Source of the DNA: Sthenelais limicola | Lineage: Eukaryota; Annelida; Polychaeta; Phyllodocida; Sigalionidae | Assembly: GCA_942159475.1 (NCBI GenBank) | Contig: OW804094.1 | Span: forward strand, 54,494,966 to 54,558,965 | Direction of reading: 5' to 3' | Length of the DNA: 64,000 bases | Part shown: in pieces, positions 53,041 through 64,000 of the stretch | Layout: each line of letters opens with the position of its first letter | How positions within the stretch are numbered: position 1 is the stretch's first letter | Notes under the pieces: model-generated | What the model saw: the letters and a program-made list of their open reading frames with translations, nothing else | Told to the model about the DNA's origin: nothing | Databases searched by the model: none | Made by a program: the position numbers and the translations under genes

Positions 53041-53507
53041 GATATATAGTGGGTATAATGGGGCCATACAGTAACAACGAGGGTATAATGGGGGTCATAC
53101 AGTAACATGGAGAGTATAATGGGGGCCATACAGTAACATAGAGGTTATAATTGGGGTCATACTTTAACAAAGAGGGTGTAATAGGGGTCATGCAGCAATA
53201 TAGAGGGTATAATGGGGCCGTACAGTAACAAGCAGGGTATAATAAGGGCCATATAGTGACATGAAGGGTATAATAGGGGCCATACATTAACATAGAGGCT
53301 ATAATGGGGGCCATACAGTAACATAGAGGCTATAATGGGGGCCATACATTAACATTGAGGCTATAATGGGGGCCATACATTGACATAGAGGCTATAATTG
53401 GGGTCATACTGTAACAAAGAGGGTGTAATGGGGGCCATGCAGCAATATAGTGGGTATAATGGGGCCATACAGTAACAAGGAGGGTATAATGGGGGCCATA
53501 CAGACTA
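53041..53507. repeat. 33 bp minisatellite (..ATAATGGGGGCCATACAGTA..)
   Basis: About 14 copies of a 33 bp unit with many substitutions. Lies just upstream (minus-strand sense) of the two-exon gene fragment. Confidence 0.92.
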
Positions 53508-53509
53508 AC

Positions 53510-55241
53510 TTCTATACATTATCATTGAGAAATATTCCGTTAACAATCACACCACCACGATAGTGAGTGCACATCAATCATAAGTATTCAATAATACCAT
53601 CAACAGATCTGCGAATGCGAATCCGCAGATGGAAATTGTTATTGTACTTAGAAATAAGCTATGAAATGATTGTCCTATTTCGAGAATAATGAAAATGTAA
53701 AAATGACTCTTGAAATAAAACTATTACAACAACAACAACAACAACAACAACAACAGAAAGAAAAGGTTAATCAATCGATGACACCCTGTTCAATAAATCT
53801 TCGCACATAGAATCTCTCGACATAAGTTTTAAATACAGAATGATCGTCAATTAGACGAATATTCTCGTCAAGCATATTCAATAATACACCCGTTCATCCC
53901 AGAGCCGATCTGGCTATACCGGAGCGGCAAAATATATTCTAACCTTGACCTTGACTACCGGAAGTGGCTGTTGCCTGGTTACTGCAAAACGGACGCCACC
54001 TACAGGTGAAAACCCAATCGGTTCACCTGTGTTCTTTTGTCTCAGTAAAGTACATTACCATCGGGTCTATAAATAGGCATTATTCTCCACTTAGCGATAT
54101 AGGCCTAACATGTTATAAAAAGGTTGTGCGTTGTTATTTCTTTTTATGTCCGCGTTCAAACCCTTTATTTACTGTGGCCATTTTACTTCATGCTTGGATA
54201 TGAAACTTTCCCATTGGCATTTACTTAACATGAATGAAGTCGTCAGAAAATGTACAATCGCCAACACGTCATATCTAGTTAATTGTACTGAATTAGACCG
54301 AAAAACGATAAACACAAGTAAATCTACAATTGCGTTGATTCTGTAAATCCGTTTGGTAATGTTGATCAGTTATTTGAACCGCATTGCTTTCTTGAATTCG
54401 GGTTTATTCGAAAGGATTAGTGAAGGCTAATTGTACATTTCCTATATTTACTTAGCATGAATGAAGTGATGCCGATCAGTAAACGTTTAGAGAGCTACTA
54501 TTGTCCTGATGAAAAGTAGGTAAGGGCGCTTTCTGTAGAGGGGTGGTATTACATATACATATATATATAGTTATATTTTGCCACTAGTAATTACCGTATT
54601 CGTTGTCTTTATATATTCCAACTAGGAATCAAGGATCGAGGTTCATTCTAGGATAGTTAATAATTAAATTCATCGGGAATCGAGCTGTATTAAATCGAAC
54701 TGGTCAGATTTATCCATTGTTTCGTCATAGGGTCAGAGTTGGGTCAGGTATTTGTTTTTCTCGGTAGAAGGTATTAGATAAAAGGAAACTGACGAAGTTG
54801 AATTCATTTTTGAGTAAAGTTTATTTCAAGACAGTTTCACATATGGGATACATTTCATATTCGAATTCAATTCAATATATCAGTAATTTGTACATAAGAG
54901 CACTGTACACAAGGCAAGATACGGATCAAACCATCTACATTACATTACATCTAATTCTACATTACATCTACATAACCCATGATTGGAAGGATGATACATA
55001 ACTACACTCGACGCCTGTCGGCGTCTCGTGTAGCTTTATAAATGATATTCAACTCCTTTGAAAATAACACAAAGAGCTCACTAACAAATCTAGAAAATAA
55101 GTATAGGCATTTCCACCTATTTAGGCATTCATAGACTAGTTTTCTACCATAATGATTGTGCCTAAACATAGATTGAATCTCAAGTAACTCAAAGTCAGAA
55201 TAAATTAACTCCTGAACAGAATATCCATTCCTGGAATAGGA
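53510..55241. other. Spacer with (AAC)n and retroposon-like 3' sequence
   Basis: (CAA)n at 53724-53754. CTACACTCGACGCC..GGCGTCTCGTGTAG near 55003 is a small hairpin. TACATTACATTACATC repeats near 54937 look like an inverted LINE tail. Open frames at 53964-54346 are unrecognised. Confidence 0.45.
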
Positions 55242-55490
55242 ACATGTATTTTTGAAGAAATTTTGAAAATGGTACTATTGAATCTTTTAAATACATTAAC
55301 CCCCCTAAATGGGCAGTGAGCTCCCCGCAATATAACCTCCTTTCATGTTCCGGGCTATCATTAGATAGAAGGGTCCATGATAGGAAGAATTGCAAATTAC
55401 GTAGATTTATTTTTAGATAATAGAAATATATTTAAGAATAACATGAAGAGCTCACTACAAATTGGTGACCCTTTAAATGGTATCTTTTCT
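55242..55490. repeat. 249 bp dispersed direct repeat, copy 1
   Basis: Same length as, and about 97-98% identical by eye to, 57296-57544 (begins ACATGTATTTTTGAAGAAAT). Confidence 0.93.
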
Positions 55491-56132
55491 CAAAAGTGTT
55501 TGTGATGAATTACTGCGAGCCGGATACCCAACCCTACTCCCTGTCTCATGAAGGAAGGGGGAGGTACGATTTCCCAATGCTCTGACCAGTTGCAAGGAGT
55601 TGTCTCTCCCTCACAAACTTGCGGAATTTTTTATTGCAAAATTGCAGATTTCCATGGACATTAAGTTAAAAGTTACAATTTAGTCTAGTACCATAGGATG
55701 AACCCTTACATTTCATTACATAACATTACACAAGGAGGTATAACACATTATCCCCCTAGTATTACAAAGTCGGTCCGCCAAAGATATATTAAAATTAACA
55801 TAGCTTTTCTGTCATGGAATAATATTGATTACACATTTTTTTAATCAAAGAGGCAGTAGCATTACATAACCTTACATTATATTAAACATATTGAACTGAT
55901 AGTTCAAATGATCTAGATAAACAATGCCACAGATTACTCCAAATGAATAACGAAATTAAATTGATCTACCTATAATGAGCATTGTTAAAATATTACAGGG
56001 ATTTACTGAGAACAGGAACCTAGTCATAATGCCTTTCCTGAATAAAAAAGAATAACAAATATAAATCTTAAATCTATACTCTAATCATATTATTAGATTA
56101 TAAACAACATATGCTGCCATAGTGGAAATGCC
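55491..56132. other. A+T-rich spacer
   Basis: No supported coding region or structured repeat; scattered TTACATTACAT runs only. Confidence 0.45.
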
Positions 56133-56702
56133 TATATCCATACCTATAATATACAGTACTACGTCCAAATACCTATATCCATACCTATAATATACAATAC
56201 TATGTCTAAATGCCTATATCCATACCTATAATATACAATACTATGTCCAAATGCCTATATCCATACCTATAATATACAATACTACGTCCAAATACCTATA
56301 TCCATACCTATAATATACAATACTATGTCTAAATGCCTATATCCATACCTATGATATACAATACTACGTCCAAATACCTATATCCATACCTATAATATAC
56401 AATACTACGTCCAAATACCTATATCCATACCTATAATATACAATACTACGTCCAAATACCTATATCCATACCTATAATGTACAATACTACGTCCAAATAC
56501 CTATATCCATACCTATAATATACAATACTATGTCCAAATACCTATATCCATACCTATAATGTACAATACTACGTCCAAATGCCTATATCCATACCTATAA
56601 TATACAATACTACGTCCAAATACCTATATACATACCTATAATATACAATACTACGTCCAAATATCTATATCCAGACCTATAATATACAATACTACGTCTA
56701 AA
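56133..56702. repeat. 41 bp minisatellite (..CCATACCTATAATATACAAT..)
   Basis: About 14 head-to-tail copies of a 41 bp unit that alternates ACTACGTCC / ACTATGTCT variants. No unique spacers, so not a CRISPR array. Confidence 0.95.
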
Positions 56703-57140
56703 TGATTTAGACTTGCTCGTTTCACATGAATGTAGCATTGTCACGCAGCTCATCATCCTACTTTTGAGTTATCATACTTGGAGGATCTCTTGGAGATGAG
56801 TCCAGAAGTTTCATGTCTCGCCATGCATTGTCCACTGTTGGAAGGGGAAGTTTATAGATCTCTTTGTTGTGTGTGTCCTTGCATATACCCAGAATACTGG
56901 CAACATAGAATCCTCGCTCTTTCATCTGAAGAGATAGAAGTTACAGAGGAGCATTACTTGTATTGTAAAGTATGTGCATAGAACAATCATATACATTCCA
57001 GTTGTTTTAATTACATATGATATCCATATAGTATACACACAACGATTTAATCAAGCAACATATGTAATCATTATACATGTGTATCTTATTATGATTCTTT
57101 TAAATATTCTTAGGCGTTTTCAAGTCATGTAATAGAGAGA

Positions 57141-57290
57141 TTAATACTCTGTTAGTATATTCACGAATGAGGTCCATGAAGGAATGCAGTAGTAGTTGAA
57201 CTTGCCTATGATATTCTCGCACACCAGCATTCCACTTGATGACAGCTGTTTCAAGGTAGGTCCCCCAGACTTAGGCTTTGGTGTCAATTT
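57141..57290 (-). other. Possible terminal coding exon
   Basis: The minus-strand frame KPKSGGPTLKQLSSSGMLVC ... YYCIPSWTSFVNILTEY ends at TAA 57141 and lies just beyond repeat copy 2. Composition looks coding-like, but no splice partner or family is evident. Confidence 0.25.
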
Positions 57291-57295
57291 ACAAA

Positions 57296-57544
57296 ACATG
57301 TATTTTTGAAGAAATTTTGAAAATGGTACTATTAAATCTTTTAAATACATTAACCCCCCTAAATGGGCAGTGAGCTCCCCACAATATAACCTCCTTTCAT
57401 GTTCCGGGCTATCATTAGATAGAGGGGTCCATGATAGGAAGAATTGCAAATTACGTAGATTTATCTTTAGATAATAGAAATATATTTGAGAATAACATGA
57501 AGAGCTCACTACAAATTGGTGACCCTTTAAATGGTATCTTTTCT
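57296..57544. repeat. 249 bp dispersed direct repeat, copy 2
   Basis: Partner of 55242-55490, 2054 bp downstream. Confidence 0.93.
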
Positions 57545-57654
57545 TTATGTTGGTGATATATCTCAGTGGCCTTCCAATAATTGAATGAAAGGACGTTTTA
57601 ACAGATCATGCAAAAGCATGGACATGCAAACAATATGCCACAAGAACCACTGTA

Positions 57655-58100
57655 CTCTCCCTCCACTGCATCCACTTCTCCCTCTCCCTTTCTGATTTCC
57701 CCCACCCTCTCCCTCTGCTTCTTTCATTCTCCCACCCTCTCCATCCGATTCCCCCTCTCCCTCTCCTCTCATCTTTTTCTCTCCCTCTCCCCCTCTTCTC
57801 TCTATCCTCTTCTCCCTCTCTCCATCTGATCCCCCCACTTGCATGGTCTCTCTCCCTCTCATCCCTCTCATCCCATCTCTTCTCTCTATCCTCTTCTCCC
57901 TCTCTCCATCTGATTCCGCCCCCACTTGCATGTTCTCTCCCCCTCTCATCCCTCTCATCCCATCTCTTCTCTCTATCCTCTTCTCCCTCTCTCCATCTGA
58001 TTCCGCCCCCACTTGCATGTTCTCTCTCCCTCTCATCACACTCTGTTCTCTATCCCTCCCCTTCTTCCCTCCCCTCTCTTTACTTACTCCCCCTCCCCGC
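57655..58100. repeat. CT-rich tract with 87 bp tandem unit
   Basis: TCTCCCTCTC-type simple sequence. From 57841 an ~87 bp unit containing ATCTGATTCCGCCCCCACTT recurs about 2.5 times. The flanks CCTTCCAATAATTGAATGAA at 57570 and 58111 form a direct repeat around the whole tract. Confidence 0.9.
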
Positions 58101-59095
58101 CGTTGTCAGGAATGGGGCCTTCCAATAATTGAATGAAAGAACATTTTAACAAAGCAGGAGGCCCAAATAAATTTTACCCAAATAATTGAACCAATTTCAT
58201 GAGATTAGAACCCACCAAGGGTTCATTCCTAATTTGTTCCTGAAACAAAGCACAGACTCATTAGTTACATCATATTCAAACAAGGCAATTGATCTACTGC
58301 ATTTAAATAGGGTATTTAAAAAAAATTCTGAGAAGAACGGGATTGCTGGGTGAGCCGGGCCCCAACACACGCCCGTATCTATGACAATCAACCATAAACT
58401 ATGCATCATCAGATTGTCACTTCATGAAAGAAAATGGCACAGTTTAGAGAGCTTGCATCATCATGTTAATGACATTGTTTTTTGTGTGGTACATCTTAAG
58501 TTACCTAAATATTTTGCTGCGAACGTTAAAATTGGGTCCCAAAGTGGCTGTTCTTTTGGCATCTGGAGTTATGTAACCCTTGGTTGGTTTCTAAGTCACT
58601 ATCTATTTTGGGGTATGGTCACTGGAAGATACAGAGTGGTGATTCGTCAATCAAGATGACAATCAGTTACATTTCTGTCCACTTGGGTGTGTGGCAGCAC
58701 TGTATCATGGCTAAAACCTTTCCTCTGGGATTTGAAATGTGTAGAGGGCTTTGACCCATTTATAATACACATATTCAATAACTATTGGATGAAAACAAAA
58801 TAAAGATGCTCTGTACTTCAGGTATTGCCATACCTACTGCATACAATTAAGTTGAACAAGTTTCATGCGATTTCATGACTACTCATTTAATGAGAATAGC
58901 CACTTTCAACTTTTTTTAATACCAACGACAGCATGGTGGGTAAAAATCCATCTGAAACGTTGGGCAGCACCAACATCCATGATTTAAAATAAAGCAATAG
59001 AACAAAGGGGCACCGTTGATCTCCTATACCAGCTAATTGGTTTAAAATTACTAAACACTACAAATCCCTAATCTATTATACAGTACATAGAAAAT
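58101..59095. other. A+T-rich spacer
   Basis: No recognisable gene; a 92-codon open frame at 58381-58659 lacks any family signal. Confidence 0.45.
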
Positions 59096-59640
59096 TAACA
59101 AATTGTATCAAAGTTAGTAAAGTTGGTTAGGTTATGTAATGTACATATATAAACAAATTGTTACAAATTATATTGATAGTAAAGTTGGTTAGGTTATGTA
59201 ATGTACATATATAAACAAATTGTTACAAATTATATTGATACTAAAGTATGTTAGCCTGTGAAGAGGGCCACAGTGTTAATATATCAATTATTATTAACCA
59301 TTATTATTAGCCATTTATTATTATTAACTAAACCTATTAAATTACGTTTTTCTTGTAATCCCAAATTGTTACAAATTATATTGATAGTAAAGTTGGTTAG
59401 GTTATGCAATGTACATATATAAACAAATTGTTACAAATTATATTGATAGTAAAGTTGGTTAGGTTATGTAATGTACATATATAAACAAATTGTTACAAAT
59501 TATATTGATAGTAAAGTTGGTTAGGTTATGCAATGTACATATATAAACAAATTGTTACAAATTATATTGATACTAAAGTATGTTAGCCTGTGAAGAGGGC
59601 CACAGTGTTAATATATCAATCATTATTAACCATTATGATT
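59096..59640. repeat. 62 bp tandem repeat with higher-order duplication
   Basis: Unit: AAATTGTTACAAATTATATT + GATAGTAAAGTTGGTTAGGT + TATGTAATGTACATATATAA + AC. Two to three copies, then a ~130 bp unique segment (GTTAGCCTGTGAAGAGGGCC..), and the whole block is repeated once. Confidence 0.92.
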
Positions 59641-59844
59641 TACCATTTATTGTTATTAACTAAACCTATTAAATTACGTTTTTCTTCTTGTAATATCTGT
59701 ATTAAATATATTATGGGCCTGAATTTATACCACTTACTTTGGAAAGAACCGAACAGCGCAAGTAACAAAGAAAATTAAATGAGGGATAGACTCTGGATTA
59801 GTTAGAAAAATAACTATAGATTATATTAGTTACTCGACGGCAAA

Positions 59845-59919
59845 AGGTTAGAACAGAAGAAGGTTAGAACAGAAGAAGGTTAGAACAGAAGAAGGTTAGA
59901 ACAGAAGAAGGTTAGAACA
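59845..59919. repeat. 16 bp tandem repeat (AGGTTAGAACAGAAGA)
   Basis: Nearly five copies in a row. Confidence 0.92.
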
Positions 59920-59954
59920 ATATACTACATACCACCCATCATGTAGTGTGTTCA

Positions 59955-60529
59955 ATAGAAAGTTGATCATTGCGTGAAGACGACCTAAATACCTGGGCGA
60001 CCTTCTGATCAGGACTAAACTCAAACCCAAGCCCGATACGGTTTCACCTGCCATACTCCGTGGCACTTCCCAGAACACTCCCAAGGCTTATTGCAAGACT
60101 AACTCTTGCAAGTATTACTAAAAGTTGGACAAATCTGGCAGAATTACATCGAATGTCACAAGAGGGTCTTATATGGCATGCAAAAACATAGATTGCAAGT
60201 GCAACAACCTGATATATTGCATCACCTGTGCCGTGTGCAATTTGCAGTATGTGGAGAAAACCAAGCAAAGGTTGATGCAGAGAATGTATCAACACTTCAG
60301 GACTACCAACATACCTGATCTTCCCCTTCATGTTACCTCAGTATCTAGACACTTCAACTCCCCTAATCACAATGGGGAGCATGATGCCGAATTCCATATT
60401 TTGGAATTTGTACCATTTAGCATGGACAGAGCAATATCTGAAGACATTCGTAATGAGTTGAAATGGAAATGGAAATTGAAATGGATCCACCCATCGGTAG
60501 CAAAACGGGCACCCACACTGTCCCACTGA
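59955..60529 (+). pseudogene. Penelope-like element: C-terminal GIY-YIG endonuclease region
   Basis: A continuous frame reads RRPKYLGDLLIRTKLKPKP (the linker conserved after the Penelope RT), then NLIYCITCAVCNLQYVEKTK, RLMQRMYQHF, VSRHFNSPNHNGEHDAEFHI and LKWIHPSVAKRAP. This is the Penelope GIY-YIG endonuclease. The second 'YVG' glycine has become Glu (YVE). In-frame stops at about 59980 and 60118 show it is dead. RT is not present to the left. Confidence 0.85.
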
Positions 60530-62318
60530 GTTTCCAGTCTCCATCTGTGATAACAATCCGAGCCTAGGATTCCCCTCTAACACAACTAACCTAACTAAGG
60601 AGAGCCAGTGGTCGGAAGGAGGTACCCTACAATCCCCTACTTCTTTGGAATAAAAACAACACTAATCACCATATCCTCACTTCTGAGCTAAGCTAATTAT
60701 TTCAGAAAACTGCTTTCACGAATTATAGGGATTTCAGTACCTTTTACCCCTACTAAACCCCAAAGGAACAATATTAGAAGAACATGAATATTCATGGATC
60801 CATACCCTAAATGGACCCTTTACTGCTCCCATATATAAAAACAGACAAAACATGATGTTTCTAAGCTTCAGACCTAGGCATTTCTATAGGGTTTCTTGCG
60901 GGGATTTTAGCTTTGGGGCAAGTTAAAGACGTTTGATATATAATTATTGGAGAGTGGAACACTTCATACAATTATTAATGAATGTTCCTTTGCAAAGCTC
61001 ATATATTATGAATAAATCTGATGATGGTTATCTCTAGCCCTCCGACAGGGCACCCAGTCCCGTTCCTTTCTGAAAATATAAAAGAGTCAGAGAGTGAGAA
61101 GTTAGATGACATATACATCTACAAATCTATGAGGTCCTCTGGTGGACACTTACTAATTAAGCAGTTAATTCACAAGAAATACAGAAGTGTACGTACCTGG
61201 TAAATGTGTGATCTTCATATGTATATATGGAACATATTATTAATAATCTACTCTTTATTTCCCAAGGACTAGTTACAAAAGCGGGGGGTACACACCAGAT
61301 CAAGAAGGTTAAATACGGTAACTTCATACAAAGTCACATGATAGGCAGTATCTGTTGCAACTGCTCTTACACCATTTTAGCAACCACAAATCGTATTGTT
61401 CTGTGGTGAAAGTGATGCAATGGATATCCCCATTTTATGCATCTTCTATGGAAATTATGGCCAAAAAGCCCTATTTTTATTGGGGAATTACAAATTGGAC
61501 GGGATGTAAATATTTACATTCTTAAGTGAAATTATGGTGCTACCAACTAACCCTTAGGACCCAGATTAATCTTTGCCTGTTGCATGGAACAGGACATTAT
61601 TTAAAGGCCATTTCAACATTTTAATTGAAAAACGCTATGTCCAGCATGGATATTTTCCAGCGTTGCCATATATATAAGATGAGAAAAACGAGAAAACTTT
61701 GAATTTAAATGCTACATGGAACGGGACATTATTTTTTTTTATTTAATTAAAGGCCATTTCAACATTTCAATTGAAAAACGCTATGTCCAGCATGGACATT
61801 CTCAAGCGTTGCCTATATATATATTCGGGGCATTTATATGACCTAAGGTCTGCGCCATGTGACAGGGTATGCACTTCACGCTATAAACAATCAATACATT
61901 CACAGGATATAACAGTTAAACATCGTCATAGTATCCTTCCTGTTCATTTAGTTTTTTGTTAAGTTTAGTTTAGTTTAGTTTTCATGTTATGGTTAATAAA
62001 ACAACCAAAGATCAAAAAGTCTTAATTTATATAGTTACATAATAGAATACCTCTATATTTATACTCTTACTCTTCCATTAGTAAACAAACTAGCAATTTC
62101 TACAACAGGTAGTCAATCCCTGTACTAACCAGGCAATACCCACTCAGGGGTCACCAATATCCCCAACATCACTTCCATATAACTGACCCCACAAGACTTG
62201 CTGGAACTTTTTCCCTAATCTAATAGCATATTTATAACATATGCTCTGGGTAGGTACTGTAATTAAATATTGCAACTTCTTTTGCTAATTAAATCCATTC
62301 CATTCCAATTTCTACCTC
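60530..62318. other. Spacer with a local duplication
   Basis: A ~90 bp segment (AAAGGCCATTTCAACATTTT, AAAAACGCTATGTCCAGCAT..) occurs at 61589-61678 and 61740-61826. GTTTA repeats lie at 61956-61980. No supported gene. Confidence 0.6.
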
Positions 62319-64000
62319 ATGTGGTTGTACCAGTGGCTGCCATGCTCTCAAGGTATAGGGTGGATGGTTCAGCCATACAGTGTGTGGGCTTATTTAATCA
62401 TGCTTAGAAATGCAAGTAACACACACACAGATCCAAGAAAAATAATAAATGCCATCACAGTCACACACACAGAGCTAGTGACAATACACTAACACATATT
62501 CACTGTGTGCATTAAACACTCAGGAAATCTATTAAAGGTGTGTGTGTGGTGGGGGGGAGGGGTGCGGGAGGTCTATGCTTTGTTGTCATATATTATGTTG
62601 GGGTCTGGTTTGCTTCAGAAATCATGTCCTCCTTCCCACTACCCAGGGACAATACACTAACACATATTCACTCAATTTCTACCTCAACAGTTTGAACTAC
62701 ACGCTAAAGGAACGAGTGTGAAACCAGTACACAGTTACAAGACCACCAAATATAAAGGAAATTATTAAATCAGTCTTCCTTCCCACTACCCAGGGACAAT
62801 ACACTAACACATATTCAATCAATTTCTACCTCAACAGTTTGAACTACACGCTAAAGGAACGAGTGTGAAACCAGTACACAGTTACAAGACCACCAAATGT
62901 AAAGGAAATTATTAAATCAGTCCTCCTTCCCACTACCCAGGAACATTACACTAACACATATTCACTCAATTTCTACCTCAACAGTTTGAACTACACGCTA
63001 AAGGAACGAGTGTGAAACCAGTACACAGTTACAAGACCACCAAATGTAAAGGAAATTATTAAATCAGTCTTCCTTCCCACTACCCAGGAACAATACTCTA
63101 ACAAATATTCACTCAATTTCTACCTCAACAGTTTGCACTATATACATGTGGTTGTACCAGTGGCTGCCATGCTCTCAAGGTATAGGGTGGATGGTTCAGC
63201 CATACGGTGTGTGTGCTTATTAATCATGCTTAGGTATGCAGGTAACACACACATACAGATCCAAGAAAAATAATAAATGCCATCACAGTCACACACACAG
63301 AGCTAGTGACAATACACTAACACATATTCACTGTGTGCATTAAACACTCAGGAAATCTATTAAAGATGTGTGTATGGTGGGGGGGAGGGGCGCGGGAGGT
63401 CTATGCTTTGTTGTCATATATTATGTTGGGGTCTGGTTTTCTTCAGAAATCATGTCCTCCTTCCCACTACCCAGGTACAATACACTAACAAATATTCACT
63501 CAATTTCTACCTCAACAGTTTGAACTACACGCTAAAGGAACGAGTGTGAAACCAGTACACAGTTACAAGACCACCAAATGTAAAGGAAATTATTAAATCA
63601 GTCTTCCTTCCCACTACCCAGGAACAATACTCTAACACATATTCACTCAATTTCTACCTCAACAGTTTGCACTATATACATGTGGTTGCACCAGTGGCTG
63701 CCATGCTCTCAAGGTATAGGGTGGATGGTTTAGCCATATGGTGTGTGTGTGCTTATTAATCATGCTTAGAAATGCAGGTAACACACACACAGATCCAAGA
63801 AAAATAATAAATGCCATCACAGTCACACACACAGAGCTAGTGACAATACACTAACACATATTCACTGTGTGCATTAAACACTCAGGAAATCTATTAAAGA
63901 TGTGTGTATGGTGGGGGGGGGGGGGTGCGGGAGGTCTATGCTTTGTTGTCATATATTATGTTGGGTCTGGTTTTCTTTAGAAATCATGTCCTCCTTCCCA
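62319..64000. repeat. Higher-order satellite, 148 bp monomer plus ~310 bp module, runs off the edge
   Basis: Module B (CATGTGGTTGTACCAGTGGC ... GGTCTGGTTT) starts near 62319, 63146 and 63679. Between the B copies lie 148 bp monomers that begin CTTCCCACTACCCAGG: about four after the first B, about 1.5 after the second. A G-run (GTGGGGGGG..) in each B differs in length. Copies differ by only a few bases. Confidence 0.92.

Noticed and set aside
56133..56702. CRISPR array
   Set aside because: Repeats are contiguous 41 bp units with no unique spacers, in a eukaryotic setting.
57141..57509. Single 122-codon gene spanning the 249 bp repeat
   Set aside because: Two-thirds of the frame is the dispersed repeat, which also occurs at 55242 with a different continuation; only the last ~45 codons look coding.

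Overview
This 64 kb window is animal nuclear DNA made almost entirely of mobile elements and tandem repeats. No ordinary host gene is clearly recognisable. The mix of a Maverick/Polinton (adintovirus-like) element, tyrosine-recombinase retrotransposons (Ngaro and DIRS types), a Ty3/Gypsy element, a Penelope-like remnant, LINEs and many minisatellites suggests a marine invertebrate, perhaps lophotrochozoan. That placement is inference; nothing here identifies the species.

1-8.6 kb: minus-strand gene block of a Maverick/Polinton whose left end lies outside the window. From right to left it holds C2H2 zinc fingers plus protein-primed DNA polymerase B (split by a frameshift), a packaging ATPase, a BIR-domain protein, a 5'-truncated integrase, two small proteins and a capsid-like protein. 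Frameshifts, a 20 bp duplication and a 49 bp internal duplication mark it as decayed. 8.6-12.8 kb: a compact, virus-like region probably belonging to the same element. It has a divergent two-TATA promoter near 11.6 kb, a spliced minus-strand gene for an acidic ETE-repeat protein, several candidate phase-compatible exons leading toward the polymerase, and a rightward Cys-rich orphan ORF.

13.7-16.2 kb: decayed DIRS-like element (basic Gag-like ORF, RNase H, start of a tyrosine recombinase; RT core missing). 16.8-20.0 kb: dead LINE with a poly(A) tail, interrupted by fold-back elements. 22.8-26.4 kb: Ngaro-type element on the minus strand with diagnostic A1-ORFs-B1-A2-B2 split direct repeats and intact RT/RNase H and recombinase frames.

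30.4-45.5 kb: large Ty3/Gypsy element, 5'-truncated, with gag, protease, RT/RNase H and a damaged integrase, plus an unusual GC-rich accessory coding block (42.0-44.7 kb) behind an internal TATA box. A 3.5 kb DNA transposon with perfect 22 bp terminal inverted repeats and a 7 bp target duplication is nested inside it. 

46-64 kb: LINE and Penelope remnants, MITE-like fold-backs including a perfect 34 bp-arm palindrome, a two-exon minus-strand gene fragment at 52.2-52.8 kb, and many minisatellites (12, 17/18, 33, 41, 62 and 87 bp units), ending in a higher-order satellite built on a 148 bp monomer that runs off the right edge.
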